A stretch of 55,664 nt of DNA from positions 1-55,664 of the forward strand of contig CAYMEK010000025.1 of assembly GCA_964389305.1 (NCBI GenBank), written 5' to 3'. The stretch comes from CAYMEK01 sp964389305 (lineage in GTDB: Bacteria > Spirochaetota > Spirochaetia > SZUA-6 > DRHE01). Position numbers and translations under genes: made by a program. Under the pieces are notes generated by a model. That model saw only the letters and a list, made by a program, of their open reading frames with translations. It was not told where the DNA came from and ran no database searches. Shown here piece by piece: positions 1 through 8,219 of this stretch (positions are counted from its first letter, which is position 1; each line of letters opens with the position of its first letter).

Positions 1-701
1 CGCCGATCTACACCACCGACAGCCTGCACAGCGCCGTGGTGGAGATCATCGCCAAGAGGGGCGCCAGGGTGCGTTACACGACCATCCAAAACTGGTCCGG
101 GGACGTGTATAACCTGGTCACCAAGCGGGCCGTAGCTTATGAGAACGCCACCGTGGAATGGGTGGACGGGAACCTGGGCTCCAAGCGCACCATGAAGTAT
201 CCCTCCGTGTACCTGATGGGAGAGGGCGCCCACGGCGAGGTGCTCTCGATCGCCTTCGCGGGCAGGGGGCAGCAGCAGGACACCGGCGGCAAGGCCGTGC
301 ACGCGGCCGCCAATACCAGCTCGGTGATCACCTCCAAGTCCATCAGCAAGGACGGCGGGATCTCCAGTTACCGGGGGCTGCTGAAAGTTCATGAGGGTCT
401 CGACAACATCCGCTCCCGGGTGGTGTGCGACGCCCTGATCCTGGACGAGCGCTCCATCAGCAACACCTTTCCCTACATGGAGATCGACTCCGACGACGTG
501 TCCGTGGAGCACGAAGCCCGGGTGAGCAAGATCAGCGAGGAGCAGCTCTTCTACCTGATGAGCCGGGGAATCGGCGAAGAGGAGGCCTCGATGATGATCG
601 TCAACGGATTCCTCGATCCGCTGGTCAAGCAGCTGCCTATGGAGTACGCCGTAGAGCTGAACCGGCTTATCGAGCTGCAGATGGAGGGTTCGGTTGGCTG
701 A
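1..701 (+). CDS. sufB: SufB, Fe-S cluster scaffold subunit (3' part, 5' end outside window)
   Basis: C-terminal about 230 residues of SufB, the scaffold subunit of the SufBCD complex that assembles iron-sulfur clusters in the cytoplasm. The reading frame is open from base 3 and continues the SufB core, with recognisable family segments such as RYTTIQNWS, NLVTKRAVA, GRGQQQDTGGK and the C-terminal block LFYLMSRGI. The start and the first half lie left of the window, where sufC would be expected. The gene overlaps sufD by 8 bp, so translation is probably coupled. Family recognition is strong; only the missing 5' part limits the entry. Confidence 0.95.
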   Translation, partial: PIYTTDSLHSAVVEIIAKRGARVRYTTIQNWSGDVYNLVTKRAVAYENATVEWVDGNLGSKRTMKYPSVYLMGEGAHGEVLSIAFAGRGQQQDTGGKAVHAAANTSSVITSKSISKDGGISSYRGLLKVHEGLDNIRSRVVCDALILDERSISNTFPYMEIDSDDVSVEHEARVSKISEEQLFYLMSRGIGEEEASMMIVNGFLDPLVKQLPMEYAVELNRLIELQMEGSVG

Positions 702-1956
702 AGTCGATCAGATCACCGAAGAGAAGCTCGTCGTAGAGGAGCAGGACGCGCTGCTGCGCTCCTATCTGGAGACCGAGCGCGAGGGGCGCTGGCTCACCGA
801 GCTGCGCCTGCAGGCGCTGGACCGATTTTCCCATATGCGGTGGCCGACCCCCCAGGAAGAGGAGTGGAGGCGCACCGACATTACGGGGATCGATTTCCTG
901 CGCTACCGGCCTCAAGCCCGGGAGCTGCTGGATTGGTCCGCGGCCGCTCCGGCGCCCTCCGGTTCGGGGATTATCCTGACATCTCTGCAGGAGGCGGTCC
1001 GCAGCCAGGCCGAGACTTTGAAGCCGATTCTGCTTCAGGGATTCGAAAGCCTGGACAACCGCTTTCAGGCCTGGCATTACAGCCTGTTGAGTGAGGGGCT
1101 GTGCCTGTACGTGCCTCCCTTCCTCGAGATCTCCGAACCGCTGGTCATCGAACTGGAAGTTCGAGGCGAAAAAGCGGTGAGCGCGCCTCACGTCGTGATC
1201 GTGCTGGACCGAGGCGCCAGGGTACGGGTAATCCTGCGTCTCAAGGAAGCGCCGGGAGCCCGGTTGCTGGTGGACGCAGGAGTAGACGTGCGGATAGCCG
1301 ACGCGGCGGCACTGGAGCTGGTGCAGCTCCAGGAGCTGAACGAGGACTCCTACCATATTCATCACGGCCGAGCCTCAGTGGCGCGGGACGGGATGCTGCG
1401 GCATTTCGAAATTATCCTGGGCGGCCGGCTGGTTAAGTCGCGGCAGGACTGCAGCCTGGAAGGTCCAGGCAGCGAGGCTCTGCTGAACGGCCTGTTCTTC
1501 GCCCGCTCCCGTCAGCACATGGATATCCGTACGGTCCAGAGGCACCTCTGCGAGCGGGCGAACAGCCGGGCCTTCTACAAGGGCGCGGTCAAGGACAGCG
1601 CCCGGACCATCTACCAGGGGCTGATCGAGGTCTCGCCACAGGCGGTCAAGACCGACGCTTATCTGAGCAATAAGAATCTCATTCTCAACGACGGGGCGCG
1701 AGCCGACTCGATCCCCAGCCTGAGGATCGAGACCAACGATGTGCGCTGCAGCCATGGGTCCACCACGGGACGGATAAACGAGGAGGAGGTGTTCTACCTT
1801 ACTTCCAGGGGTCTGGCTCCCGGAGAGGCTCGGAGCATGCTCATCCTAGGCTACTTCGACGAGTTACTAAGACAGCTTCCCGATACGCTGCAGGAGCAGC
1901 TTCGCATGCGCATCGAGGCGCGGCTGGCAAAAAAGGAGTGCGCCGAAGATGGTTGA
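694..1956 (+). CDS. sufD: SufD, Fe-S cluster assembly protein
   Basis: 420-residue SufD, partner of SufB in the SufBCD scaffold complex. The N-terminal third is divergent, as usual. The C-terminal beta-helix half carries SufB/SufD family features, including SRQHMDIRTVQRH, the AFYKGAVKD segment, SNKNLILND and VRCSHGSTTGR, with the conserved His of the SufB/SufD interface region. The start is TTG at 694, preceded by GGAGGG with 5-nt spacing and overlapping the sufB stop. The 3' end overlaps the Rieske gene by 8 bp. Length matches the family (about 400-440 residues). Confidence 0.93.
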   Translation: MAEVDQITEEKLVVEEQDALLRSYLETEREGRWLTELRLQALDRFSHMRWPTPQEEEWRRTDITGIDFLRYRPQARELLDWSAAAPAPSGSGIILTSLQEAVRSQAETLKPILLQGFESLDNRFQAWHYSLLSEGLCLYVPPFLEISEPLVIELEVRGEKAVSAPHVVIVLDRGARVRVILRLKEAPGARLLVDAGVDVRIADAAALELVQLQELNEDSYHIHHGRASVARDGMLRHFEIILGGRLVKSRQDCSLEGPGSEALLNGLFFARSRQHMDIRTVQRHLCERANSRAFYKGAVKDSARTIYQGLIEVSPQAVKTDAYLSNKNLILNDGARADSIPSLRIETNDVRCSHGSTTGRINEEEVFYLTSRGLAPGEARSMLILGYFDELLRQLPDTLQEQLRMRIEARLAKKECAEDG

Positions 1957-2272
1957 GTGGGTCCGGGTGGCCGAGCTTTCAGCCTTCCCGGGACTCGAAG
2001 AGGAGGAGAGTCTGCGGGTCGAGATCGACGGGCACCCGATCGCCCTGTTCCGGCTGGAGGAGGGAATCTACGCCCTGGACGATATCTGTTCCCACGAGTT
2101 TTCCCGTCTCTCGGAAGGGGAGATCTGGGACGAGGAGGTGTACTGCCCCAAGCACGGCTCCCGTTTCAACATACGCACCGGCGCCGTCCGGGGGCTGCCG
2201 GCAGTCAAACCGGTTCGCTCTTTTCCCGTCAAAGTCGAGGAAGGAAGGATTTACCTGCGGTGGCGCGAATAG
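1949..2272 (+). CDS. Rieske [2Fe-2S] ferredoxin of the SUF operon
   Basis: 107-residue soluble Rieske-type ferredoxin. The cluster-binding motifs are C-S-H (in DICSHEF) and C-P-K-H (in YCPKHGS), that is CxH and CxxH, about 20 residues apart. It matches the small non-heme-oxygenase-type ferredoxins often found between sufD and sufS in SUF operons, where they probably supply electrons for cluster assembly; that role is inferred from context. The ATG overlaps the sufD stop by 8 bp. No membrane anchor or signal peptide is visible. Confidence 0.9.
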   Translation: MVEWVRVAELSAFPGLEEEESLRVEIDGHPIALFRLEEGIYALDDICSHEFSRLSEGEIWDEEVYCPKHGSRFNIRTGAVRGLPAVKPVRSFPVKVEEGRIYLRWRE

Positions 2273-2316
2273 ATACGGCCGGTGAAACGGCGACTATCGG
2301 CAGATATCCGCTGTTT

Positions 2317-3567
2317 ATGGTCCGGGATGATTTCCCTATCCTGAAAAGCTCCCTCCCTGTAAACGGAGCTTCGAAGACGGAGGGAAGAAGGACAGAGAAT
2401 ACGCTTGTCTACCTGGATAATGCGGCCACCACCCAGAAGCCCCGCCCCGTTCTGGACGCGGTGTACGGTTACTACAAGAAGTACAACGCCAACGTCCATC
2501 GGGCCCTGCATTCCCTAGGTGAAGAGGCCACCGCCATGTACGAGGCCAGCCGGGCCCAGGTGCGGGAGTTTCTCAACGCCCGCAGCGTCCGGGAGATCAT
2601 ATTCACCCGCGGAACTACCGAAGCCATCAACCTGGTGGCCTGGTCCTGGGGACGGAAAAACCTGCGGCAGGGGGACGAGATCCTGCTCACCGAGATGGAG
2701 CACCACAGCAACCTCGTGCCCTGGCAGCTCCTGGCCGAGGAATTGGGTTTAGCCTTGCGCTTCCTCCCGCTGCGCTCGGACGGCTCGCTGGCGCTCGAAG
2801 AGCTGGACGGGCTGCTCGGTGAGCGCACCCGTCTGCTGGCTATGACCCAGATGTCCAATGTTCTGGGTACGATCAACGATATAGCGGAGGCGGTTGCCCA
2901 TGCCCACCGCCGCGGCGTACCGGTGCTGATCGACGCGGCTCAAGGGGCGCCGCACCTGCCGGTAGATGTGCAGGAGCTGGACTGTGATTTCCTGGCCTTT
3001 TCCGGCCACAAGCTCTACGCCCCTATGGGTATCGGAGCGCTGTACGGCAAGGAATCGCTGCTGGAGCAGATGCCTCCGTTTCTCGGCGGCGGTGAGATGA
3101 TCCGCGCCGTGTGGAACGATCGGGCCATCTGGAACGAGCTGCCCTACAAGTTCGAGGCGGGAACCCCCAACGTGGGTGGGGCCGTCGGATTGGCGGCGGC
3201 GATCCGCTATCTGACCGTGCTGGGAATGGAAAACATCCGCCGCTACGAGGAGACGTTGACCGCCTATGCCCTGAAGCGGCTCCAGGAGGTGCCGGGATTG
3301 ACCGTCTACGGGCAGGCGGTCCGGCGCGGGGCCGTGATTGCCTTCAATCTGGGGAACCTCCATCCCCACGACGTGGCCCAGTTCCTCGATTCCCGAGGCA
3401 TTGCTGTTCGAGCCGGCCATCACTGCGCCCAGCCACTGCATAGAAAGCTGGGTCTGGAGGCCACCCTGCGGGCCAGCCTCTGCTTTTATAATATCGAAGC
3501 GGAGATCGACAGGCTGGTGGAGGCGCTGCGGGCTGCGGGGGAGTTTTTCGGCCATGGATTTCGATGA
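2317..3567 (+). CDS. sufS: SufS, cysteine desulfurase (group II)
   Basis: PLP-dependent cysteine desulfurase that releases sulfur from L-cysteine for cluster assembly. With the ATG at 2317 the protein has 416 residues. The N-terminal DFPIL, then LDNAATTQKP, the PLP lysine at about 232 in SGHKLYAP and the persulfide cysteine at about 370 in RAGHHCAQP are all visible. The usual short linker between DFPIL and LDNAAT is about ten residues longer than usual and hydrophilic. The ATG start lacks a clear ribosome-binding site. A GTG at 2260, overlapping the ferredoxin stop and preceded by AAGGAAGG, would add 19 residues and is a real alternative. SufU, encoded next, is the expected sulfur acceptor. 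Confidence 0.93.
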   Translation: MVRDDFPILKSSLPVNGASKTEGRRTENTLVYLDNAATTQKPRPVLDAVYGYYKKYNANVHRALHSLGEEATAMYEASRAQVREFLNARSVREIIFTRGTTEAINLVAWSWGRKNLRQGDEILLTEMEHHSNLVPWQLLAEELGLALRFLPLRSDGSLALEELDGLLGERTRLLAMTQMSNVLGTINDIAEAVAHAHRRGVPVLIDAAQGAPHLPVDVQELDCDFLAFSGHKLYAPMGIGALYGKESLLEQMPPFLGGGEMIRAVWNDRAIWNELPYKFEAGTPNVGGAVGLAAAIRYLTVLGMENIRRYEETLTAYALKRLQEVPGLTVYGQAVRRGAVIAFNLGNLHPHDVAQFLDSRGIAVRAGHHCAQPLHRKLGLEATLRASLCFYNIEAEIDRLVEALRAAGEFFGHGFR

Positions 3568-3988
3568 GCTGTACCAGGAGGTCATCCTGGACCACTACCG
3601 CCGTCCCCGGGGCGCCGCTTCCCTGGCTCATCTCCCCGAGTCCAGAGTCCACGAAAACCCGGCCTGCGGCGACTCTATCAAGGTGCAGGTCTCTGTCGGT
3701 CGGGACGGCATAGTGCGGGAGGTGCTGTTCGACGGCAGGGGCTGCGCGATCAGTACCGCCTCGGCCTCCCTGATGACCGAGTTGCTGAGCGGGAAGCACC
3801 TGCGCGAGGCACGCCGGCTGGCCCACACTTTTATCGGGATCATGCGGGGGGAGCGGGAAGCCGGGCTACTGGACCGCTGGGGCGACCTGAGCTGCCTGAA
3901 AGGCGTCATCCGCTATCCTGTGCGGGTCAAGTGCGCTACCCTGGCCTGGCACGCGCTCCTGGATGCGCTGCCCGGCGATCAGGACTAG
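3554..3988 (+). CDS. sufU: SufU, zinc-dependent sulfur transfer protein
   Basis: 144-residue SufU/IscU-family protein. The three conserved cysteines are at about 38 (in NPACGDS), 64 (GRGCAIS) and 127 (RVKCATLAW), with the CGD aspartate at 40. The insertion before the last cysteine favours SufU over IscU. It accepts persulfide sulfur from SufS and passes it to SufBCD. The ATG lies 14 bp inside the end of sufS, so the two are translationally coupled. Confidence 0.93.
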   Translation: MDFDELYQEVILDHYRRPRGAASLAHLPESRVHENPACGDSIKVQVSVGRDGIVREVLFDGRGCAISTASASLMTELLSGKHLREARRLAHTFIGIMRGEREAGLLDRWGDLSCLKGVIRYPVRVKCATLAWHALLDALPGDQD

Positions 3989-3990
3989 CC

Positions 3991-5055
3991 GTGGAAAGCT
4001 TGAAGGAAAGCTCGCAGCGGCTTTCGATCCTGCTGCCGGACGGAACCATGAACGGCCGCGCCTCCGGCTTGCCGCTGCTCCAGGATGACAGGCTCCTCGA
4101 AGCCTACCGACTCATGCTCCTGGCCCGCCAGGCGGACGAGTGGGCCGTGAGCCTGAACCGGCAGGGGCGGATGCCGACCTACCCTCCCAACAAGGGCCAG
4201 GAGGCCAACGCCGTCGGGGCCGTTCTGGCCCTGCGGCCGGACGACTGGCTGGTGCCCTCGTTCCGTGAGCTGGGCGCCCTGCTCACCCGGGGCATCCCGT
4301 TGAAACAGCTTTATCTGTACTGGTACGGAAACGAGCGGGGGAGTTATTTCCCCGTAGAGGATTACCACACCCTGCCGATCTCCGTCCCGGTCGGCAGCCA
4401 GCCCTTACATGCCGTAGGCCTCGCCTACGCGGAGAAGCTTAAGAAAACAGGACGGATCGTCCTGACCTTCATGGGCGAAGGAGCCACCTCACAGGGGGCG
4501 GTACACGAGGCCTTCAACCTAGCCGGCGTCTGGGGGGTGGGGGTGATCTTCTACATCCAGAACAACCAGTGGGCCATTTCCCTGCCGACCGAGAAACAGA
4601 CCGCCACCGCCACTCTGGCCGAAAAAGCCTGCGCCTACGGTTTCGAGGGTATCCAAGTGGATGGCAACGATCTGCCGGCGGTCTACGCGGCCGTTTCTCG
4701 CGCCGCCAGCAGCGCCCGGGAGCAGAGCCGGCCGGTGCTGATCGAGGGCTACACCTATCGCTTGGGCGCCCATACCACCGCCGACGACCCCAGGCTCTAT
4801 CGCGACGACCGCGAGGTGGAGTCCTGGGCGGCCAGGGATCCACTGCTGAGGATGGAGTCGTATTTAAAGGCCAGAGAGCTTTTGGAAGAGACGGGACTGG
4901 CCCGGCTGAAGGCCGATGTCCTGGCGAGCGCCAGGGAAGCCTTCGAAGAGGCCGAGCGGGAACCGGACCCGACCCTCGAGGAAACCTTCCGCCATACCTT
5001 CTACTCCCTGCCCCCGGTCCTGGAGCGCCAGCTCGGGAGAAGGGTGGACGGTTGA
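3991..5055 (+). CDS. 2-oxoacid dehydrogenase E1 component, alpha subunit
   Basis: 354-residue thiamine-diphosphate-dependent E1 alpha of the pyruvate/branched-chain 2-oxoacid dehydrogenase class. Family blocks are RQGRMPTYPPNKGQEA, the FRELGALL region and the cofactor motif ending in QNNQWAIS. The first part of the ThDP motif reads GEGATS where GDGATS is usual. GTG at 3991, two bases after the sufU stop, keeps the conserved N-terminal LLPDG segment; an internal ATG at 4048 would lose it. It overlaps the E1 beta gene by 4 bp. Substrate (pyruvate, branched-chain oxoacids or acetoin) cannot be fixed from sequence alone. Confidence 0.9.
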   Translation: MESLKESSQRLSILLPDGTMNGRASGLPLLQDDRLLEAYRLMLLARQADEWAVSLNRQGRMPTYPPNKGQEANAVGAVLALRPDDWLVPSFRELGALLTRGIPLKQLYLYWYGNERGSYFPVEDYHTLPISVPVGSQPLHAVGLAYAEKLKKTGRIVLTFMGEGATSQGAVHEAFNLAGVWGVGVIFYIQNNQWAISLPTEKQTATATLAEKACAYGFEGIQVDGNDLPAVYAAVSRAASSAREQSRPVLIEGYTYRLGAHTTADDPRLYRDDREVESWAARDPLLRMESYLKARELLEETGLARLKADVLASAREAFEEAEREPDPTLEETFRHTFYSLPPVLERQLGRRVDG

Positions 5056-6035
5056 GCCAGCTTACCATGGTCGAGGCGGTCAACGACGCCTTGAAAATAG
5101 AGATGACACTTGACCGAGCGGTGTTGGTGTTCGGCGAGGATGTCGGCCGCGAAGGAGGGGTGTTCCGGGCCACGGTCGGGCTGCAGGAGATGTTCGGCTG
5201 CGAGCGCTGTTTCGATACCCCGCTGGCGGAGGGTGGCATCGTGGGCGCCGCCGTGGGCATGGCGGTCGCCGGGCTCCGGCCCGTGGTGGAGATCCAGTTC
5301 GCCGGTTTCTCCTATCCCGCTTTCGACCAGTTGGCGAGCCACGCAGCCCGGATGCGCAATCGCAGCCGGGGAGCCCTGCAGGTTCCCTTGGTGGTGCGTA
5401 TGCCCTACGGCGGTGGCATCGGAGCGCCGGAGCATCACTCAGAAAGCCCCGAGGCCCTGTTCGCTCACGTCCCCGGTCTCAAGGTGGTGATTCCCTCCAC
5501 CCCCCACGACGCCAAAGGGCTGTTGATAGCAGCCATCCGTGATCCCGATCCCGTGGTCTTCCTGGAGCCTAAAAGGATCTATCGGTCGGTGCGGCAAGAC
5601 ATTCCGGAGCCGGCCTACACGCTTGAGCTGGGACGGGCCAGGATCGTGAGCCCGGGGGAGGATCTGACCTTGGTATCCTATGGGGCGCAGATGAAGGAAG
5701 CCGCCCGGGCGGCCGCAGAGCTGGAGCAGGAGGGAATATCGACGGAGTTGATCGATCTGCGCACGATTTACCCGCCGGACGGCGAAACCCTGCTGCAGTC
5801 GGTCCGGCGCACCGGCAGGGTCCTGGTCGTGCACGAGGGACCGCAATCCTACGGGGTGGCCGCGGAGATCATCAGTCTGGTCCTGGAGGGAGCGTTCGAC
5901 TATCTGGAGGCGCCTCCCAGCCGACTGACCGGCGCGGACACCATAGTCCCCCTTCCCCGGGGCGAGCGGCACTACCTGATCGGCAGCGAAAGGATCGTCG
6001 CGGCGGCCAGGGACCTGGCTGCTTACAGGCCGTGA
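5052..6035 (+). CDS. 2-oxoacid dehydrogenase E1 component, beta subunit
   Basis: 327-residue E1 beta, transketolase-like, pairing with the alpha subunit just upstream. Visible features are FGEDVGREGGVF near the N-terminus, TPLAEGGIVGAAVG, the FAGFSYPAFDQL block, RMPYGGGIGAPEHHS and EPKRIYR. The TTG start at 5052 overlaps the alpha-subunit stop and gives MSQLTMVEAVNDAL, the expected N-terminus; purine-rich GGAGAAGGGTGG lies just upstream. The gene continues the operon towards E2. Confidence 0.92.
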   Translation: MSQLTMVEAVNDALKIEMTLDRAVLVFGEDVGREGGVFRATVGLQEMFGCERCFDTPLAEGGIVGAAVGMAVAGLRPVVEIQFAGFSYPAFDQLASHAARMRNRSRGALQVPLVVRMPYGGGIGAPEHHSESPEALFAHVPGLKVVIPSTPHDAKGLLIAAIRDPDPVVFLEPKRIYRSVRQDIPEPAYTLELGRARIVSPGEDLTLVSYGAQMKEAARAAAELEQEGISTELIDLRTIYPPDGETLLQSVRRTGRVLVVHEGPQSYGVAAEIISLVLEGAFDYLEAPPSRLTGADTIVPLPRGERHYLIGSERIVAAARDLAAYRP

Positions 6036-6057
6036 AGGGGGGAAGGGGGATACGCAG

Positions 6058-7326
6058 GTGCTGTTCAGCTTTACACTGCCGGACATCGGCGAAGGAGTTC
6101 ACGAAGCCACGCTTTTGGAATGGAAGTGCAGACCCGGAGAGAGGATCGACGAAGGAGACATCCTGGCTGTAATCGAGACTGACAAGGTGACCGCCGAGCT
6201 TCCCTCTCCTCGCTCGGGAATCGTACGCGAGCTGGGTGTGCCGGAGGGCGGGAGCCTGCGGGTCGGAGAGGTGCTGGTCCGCCTGGAGGTCGAAAGCGGA
6301 CCGGGGCAGGAGAGCGCCTCGGTGGTGGGCAGGCTGGAGAGCTATTCGGGCGAGGTCTTAGAGGCCAGTCGGGAAGGGATATTCGACGGCGGGCGGGAAG
6401 GCGCGGCCGCGGAAGAGCAGGGAGAAAAGACGGCAGAAAAGACGTCGGGGAAAAGCGGTAAGACCGCCGCCACGCCGGTGGCCCGCCGCCTGGCCGCTCG
6501 GCAGGGAATCGAGATCTCAACTCTTAAAGGCAGCGGTCCGGCGGGGCGGGTGCTCAAGGAGGACGTCCTGCGGGAGGCCGGGCGGCATCGAGGTACTGCC
6601 GAAGGCGCCAACGGCTCGCGGTCTCGGTCGGAGCGCACAGAGCTGTCCACCCTGCGCAAGACCGCTGTCCGCAACCTGGAGGCCAGCCGGCGGATACCCG
6701 CGGCTGTGGTTCACGAGTTCGCCGTGGTCAACGAGCTGGTGCAAACCAGGCGATCCCTGAATGCTGAAGGCGAGCAGAGCGACGGGCCCCGCTTGAGTTA
6801 TCTTCCCTTCTTTATCAAGGCTGCAGCGCTAGCCTTGCGGCGCTATCCCCTGCTCAATGCCTGGTACGATCCACAGGAGATGGCCGTCGAGCGCCGCGGG
6901 GAAATCAACATCGGCTTCGCCCTGGACACGGAGGCGGGCCTGGTCGTTCCGGTGATCCGTGCTGCGGATCGGTTGACCTTGCCCGAAATACAGGGCCAGA
7001 TCGATCTGCTCAGGAAGGAGGCGGCCCGCCGCGAGCTGCCTCTGGAGAGGCTGCGAGGGGGTACTTTCACGCTCAGCAACTACGGGTCGATCGGGGGCAC
7101 CTACGGCAAGCCGCTGATCCTGCCTCCTCAGGTAGCCATCCTGGGAACGGGCCGCATACACCAGGCCCCGGTGGTCAGGGAGGGGAGTCTGGAGGTCGGA
7201 CACGTCCTACCTCTGTCCCTGGTTTTCGATCACCGTCCCCTGGACGGCGCCTACGCCGCCGGCTTTCTCCGCTGCTTCATGGACCTGGTTTCCAGGCCGG
7301 TTCGCTTTCTCGCCGCTCTTCGCTAG
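6058..7326 (+). CDS. 2-oxoacid dehydrogenase E2, dihydrolipoyl acyltransferase
   Basis: 422-residue E2 core enzyme. One lipoyl domain at residues 1-80 carries the lipoylated lysine at about 43 in ETDKVTAE. A hydrophilic linker (about 85-140) and a peripheral-subunit-binding domain (about 142-177, TPVARRLA to GRVLKEDVL) follow. The catalytic domain has SNYGSIGG and the active-site His 392 and Asp 396 in DHRPLDG. The start is GTG at 6058 behind GGAAGGGGGA. It completes an E1alpha-E1beta-E2 operon directly downstream of the SUF genes. E3 (lipoamide dehydrogenase) must be encoded elsewhere. Confidence 0.93.
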   Translation: MLFSFTLPDIGEGVHEATLLEWKCRPGERIDEGDILAVIETDKVTAELPSPRSGIVRELGVPEGGSLRVGEVLVRLEVESGPGQESASVVGRLESYSGEVLEASREGIFDGGREGAAAEEQGEKTAEKTSGKSGKTAATPVARRLAARQGIEISTLKGSGPAGRVLKEDVLREAGRHRGTAEGANGSRSRSERTELSTLRKTAVRNLEASRRIPAAVVHEFAVVNELVQTRRSLNAEGEQSDGPRLSYLPFFIKAAALALRRYPLLNAWYDPQEMAVERRGEINIGFALDTEAGLVVPVIRAADRLTLPEIQGQIDLLRKEAARRELPLERLRGGTFTLSNYGSIGGTYGKPLILPPQVAILGTGRIHQAPVVREGSLEVGHVLPLSLVFDHRPLDGAYAAGFLRCFMDLVSRPVRFLAALR

Positions 7327-7379
7327 ATTCGATAGAAGACTCTGAAGCCCCGCAACCGAGGGCGCATCCCCCCGGACCG

Positions 7380-8201
7380 TCAGGATGTTTCGAGGAGCCG
7401 GTAAAGGATCTGGAAGTTGCCTACAGTCGGCATGATGCAGGCGCCGGCGAAGTGCGTCCGGGCCAGGGATAGCATCTCCGCCGCCGCTTCGAGTCCCTCC
7501 TTCAGCGGATCGCCCGCCTCCCTTAATCGCCGGCAGATGTTTTCCGGAACTGCAATGCCGGCTACCTTTTCCTGGAGGAAGGCGGCATGCCTGGTTGAAC
7601 GCAGAGGCAGTATCCCCATCATGACCGGAACGCCCACATTCCTGGTGCGTTTCGCCAACAGCCCGGCGGTGCGCTCGTCATATAGCGGCTGGGTCACGGC
7701 AAACTGGGCCCCTGCAGCGATCTTGCGCCTGAGACGGTCGAGCTCCTTCTCCAGGCTCCCCGCCTCGAAACGGGGATCCAGTACCACCCCGGTCTGGAAA
7801 CCCGCCTCCCTGGCCAGCCGGACCAACGCGAAGACGTCCAGGTCGCGCACCGTGGTCATCTTTCTCTCTCTCTGCAGCGCGATCAGGTCGCCTGTGGCCG
7901 CCAGCACCGTTTCTACTCCCATGGCTCTGGCCCCCCAGAGCAGCCCCTGGAGGCTCAGGTAATTGTGGTCGCGGGTGGTGCAGTGAAGGACCAGTGGCTT
8001 GCCCGTCCTCCTTTGCAGGAGTGCGGAGAAGGCCAGAGCGTCCATATACGGCTTGGCGACCGGGTTGCTGGCCACGCTGTAGCCGTAGAAGGGCAACTGC
8101 TTCACTGCCTCGAGAGAGGAAAGCAGAGGACCGGCATCCGGGCCCCCCGGTGGTACGACTTCCACCGTGATCGGAAAAGACTTGCCGCCGAAGGCGATCA
8201 T
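7380..8201 (-). CDS. metF: Methylenetetrahydrofolate reductase (MetF family)
   Basis: 273-residue FAD-type methylenetetrahydrofolate reductase that makes 5-methyl-THF for methionine synthesis or one-carbon flux. The TIM-barrel family pattern shows EVVPPGGPD near the N-terminus, LHCTTRDHN, VLAATGD, GAQFAVTQPLYD and a long C-terminal helix. It is a little shorter than E. coli MetF and closer to the reductase domain of fused homocysteine methyltransferase/MTHFR proteins. It lies 18 bp after the flavodiiron gene on the same strand, so the two probably form an operon. Confidence 0.85.
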   Translation of the reverse strand: MIAFGGKSFPITVEVVPPGGPDAGPLLSSLEAVKQLPFYGYSVASNPVAKPYMDALAFSALLQRRTGKPLVLHCTTRDHNYLSLQGLLWGARAMGVETVLAATGDLIALQRERKMTTVRDLDVFALVRLAREAGFQTGVVLDPRFEAGSLEKELDRLRRKIAAGAQFAVTQPLYDERTAGLLAKRTRNVGVPVMMGILPLRSTRHAAFLQEKVAGIAVPENICRRLREAGDPLKEGLEAAAEMLSLARTHFAGACIMPTVGNFQILYRLLETS

Positions 8202-8219
8202 AACTGCCTGCCGTCCGAA

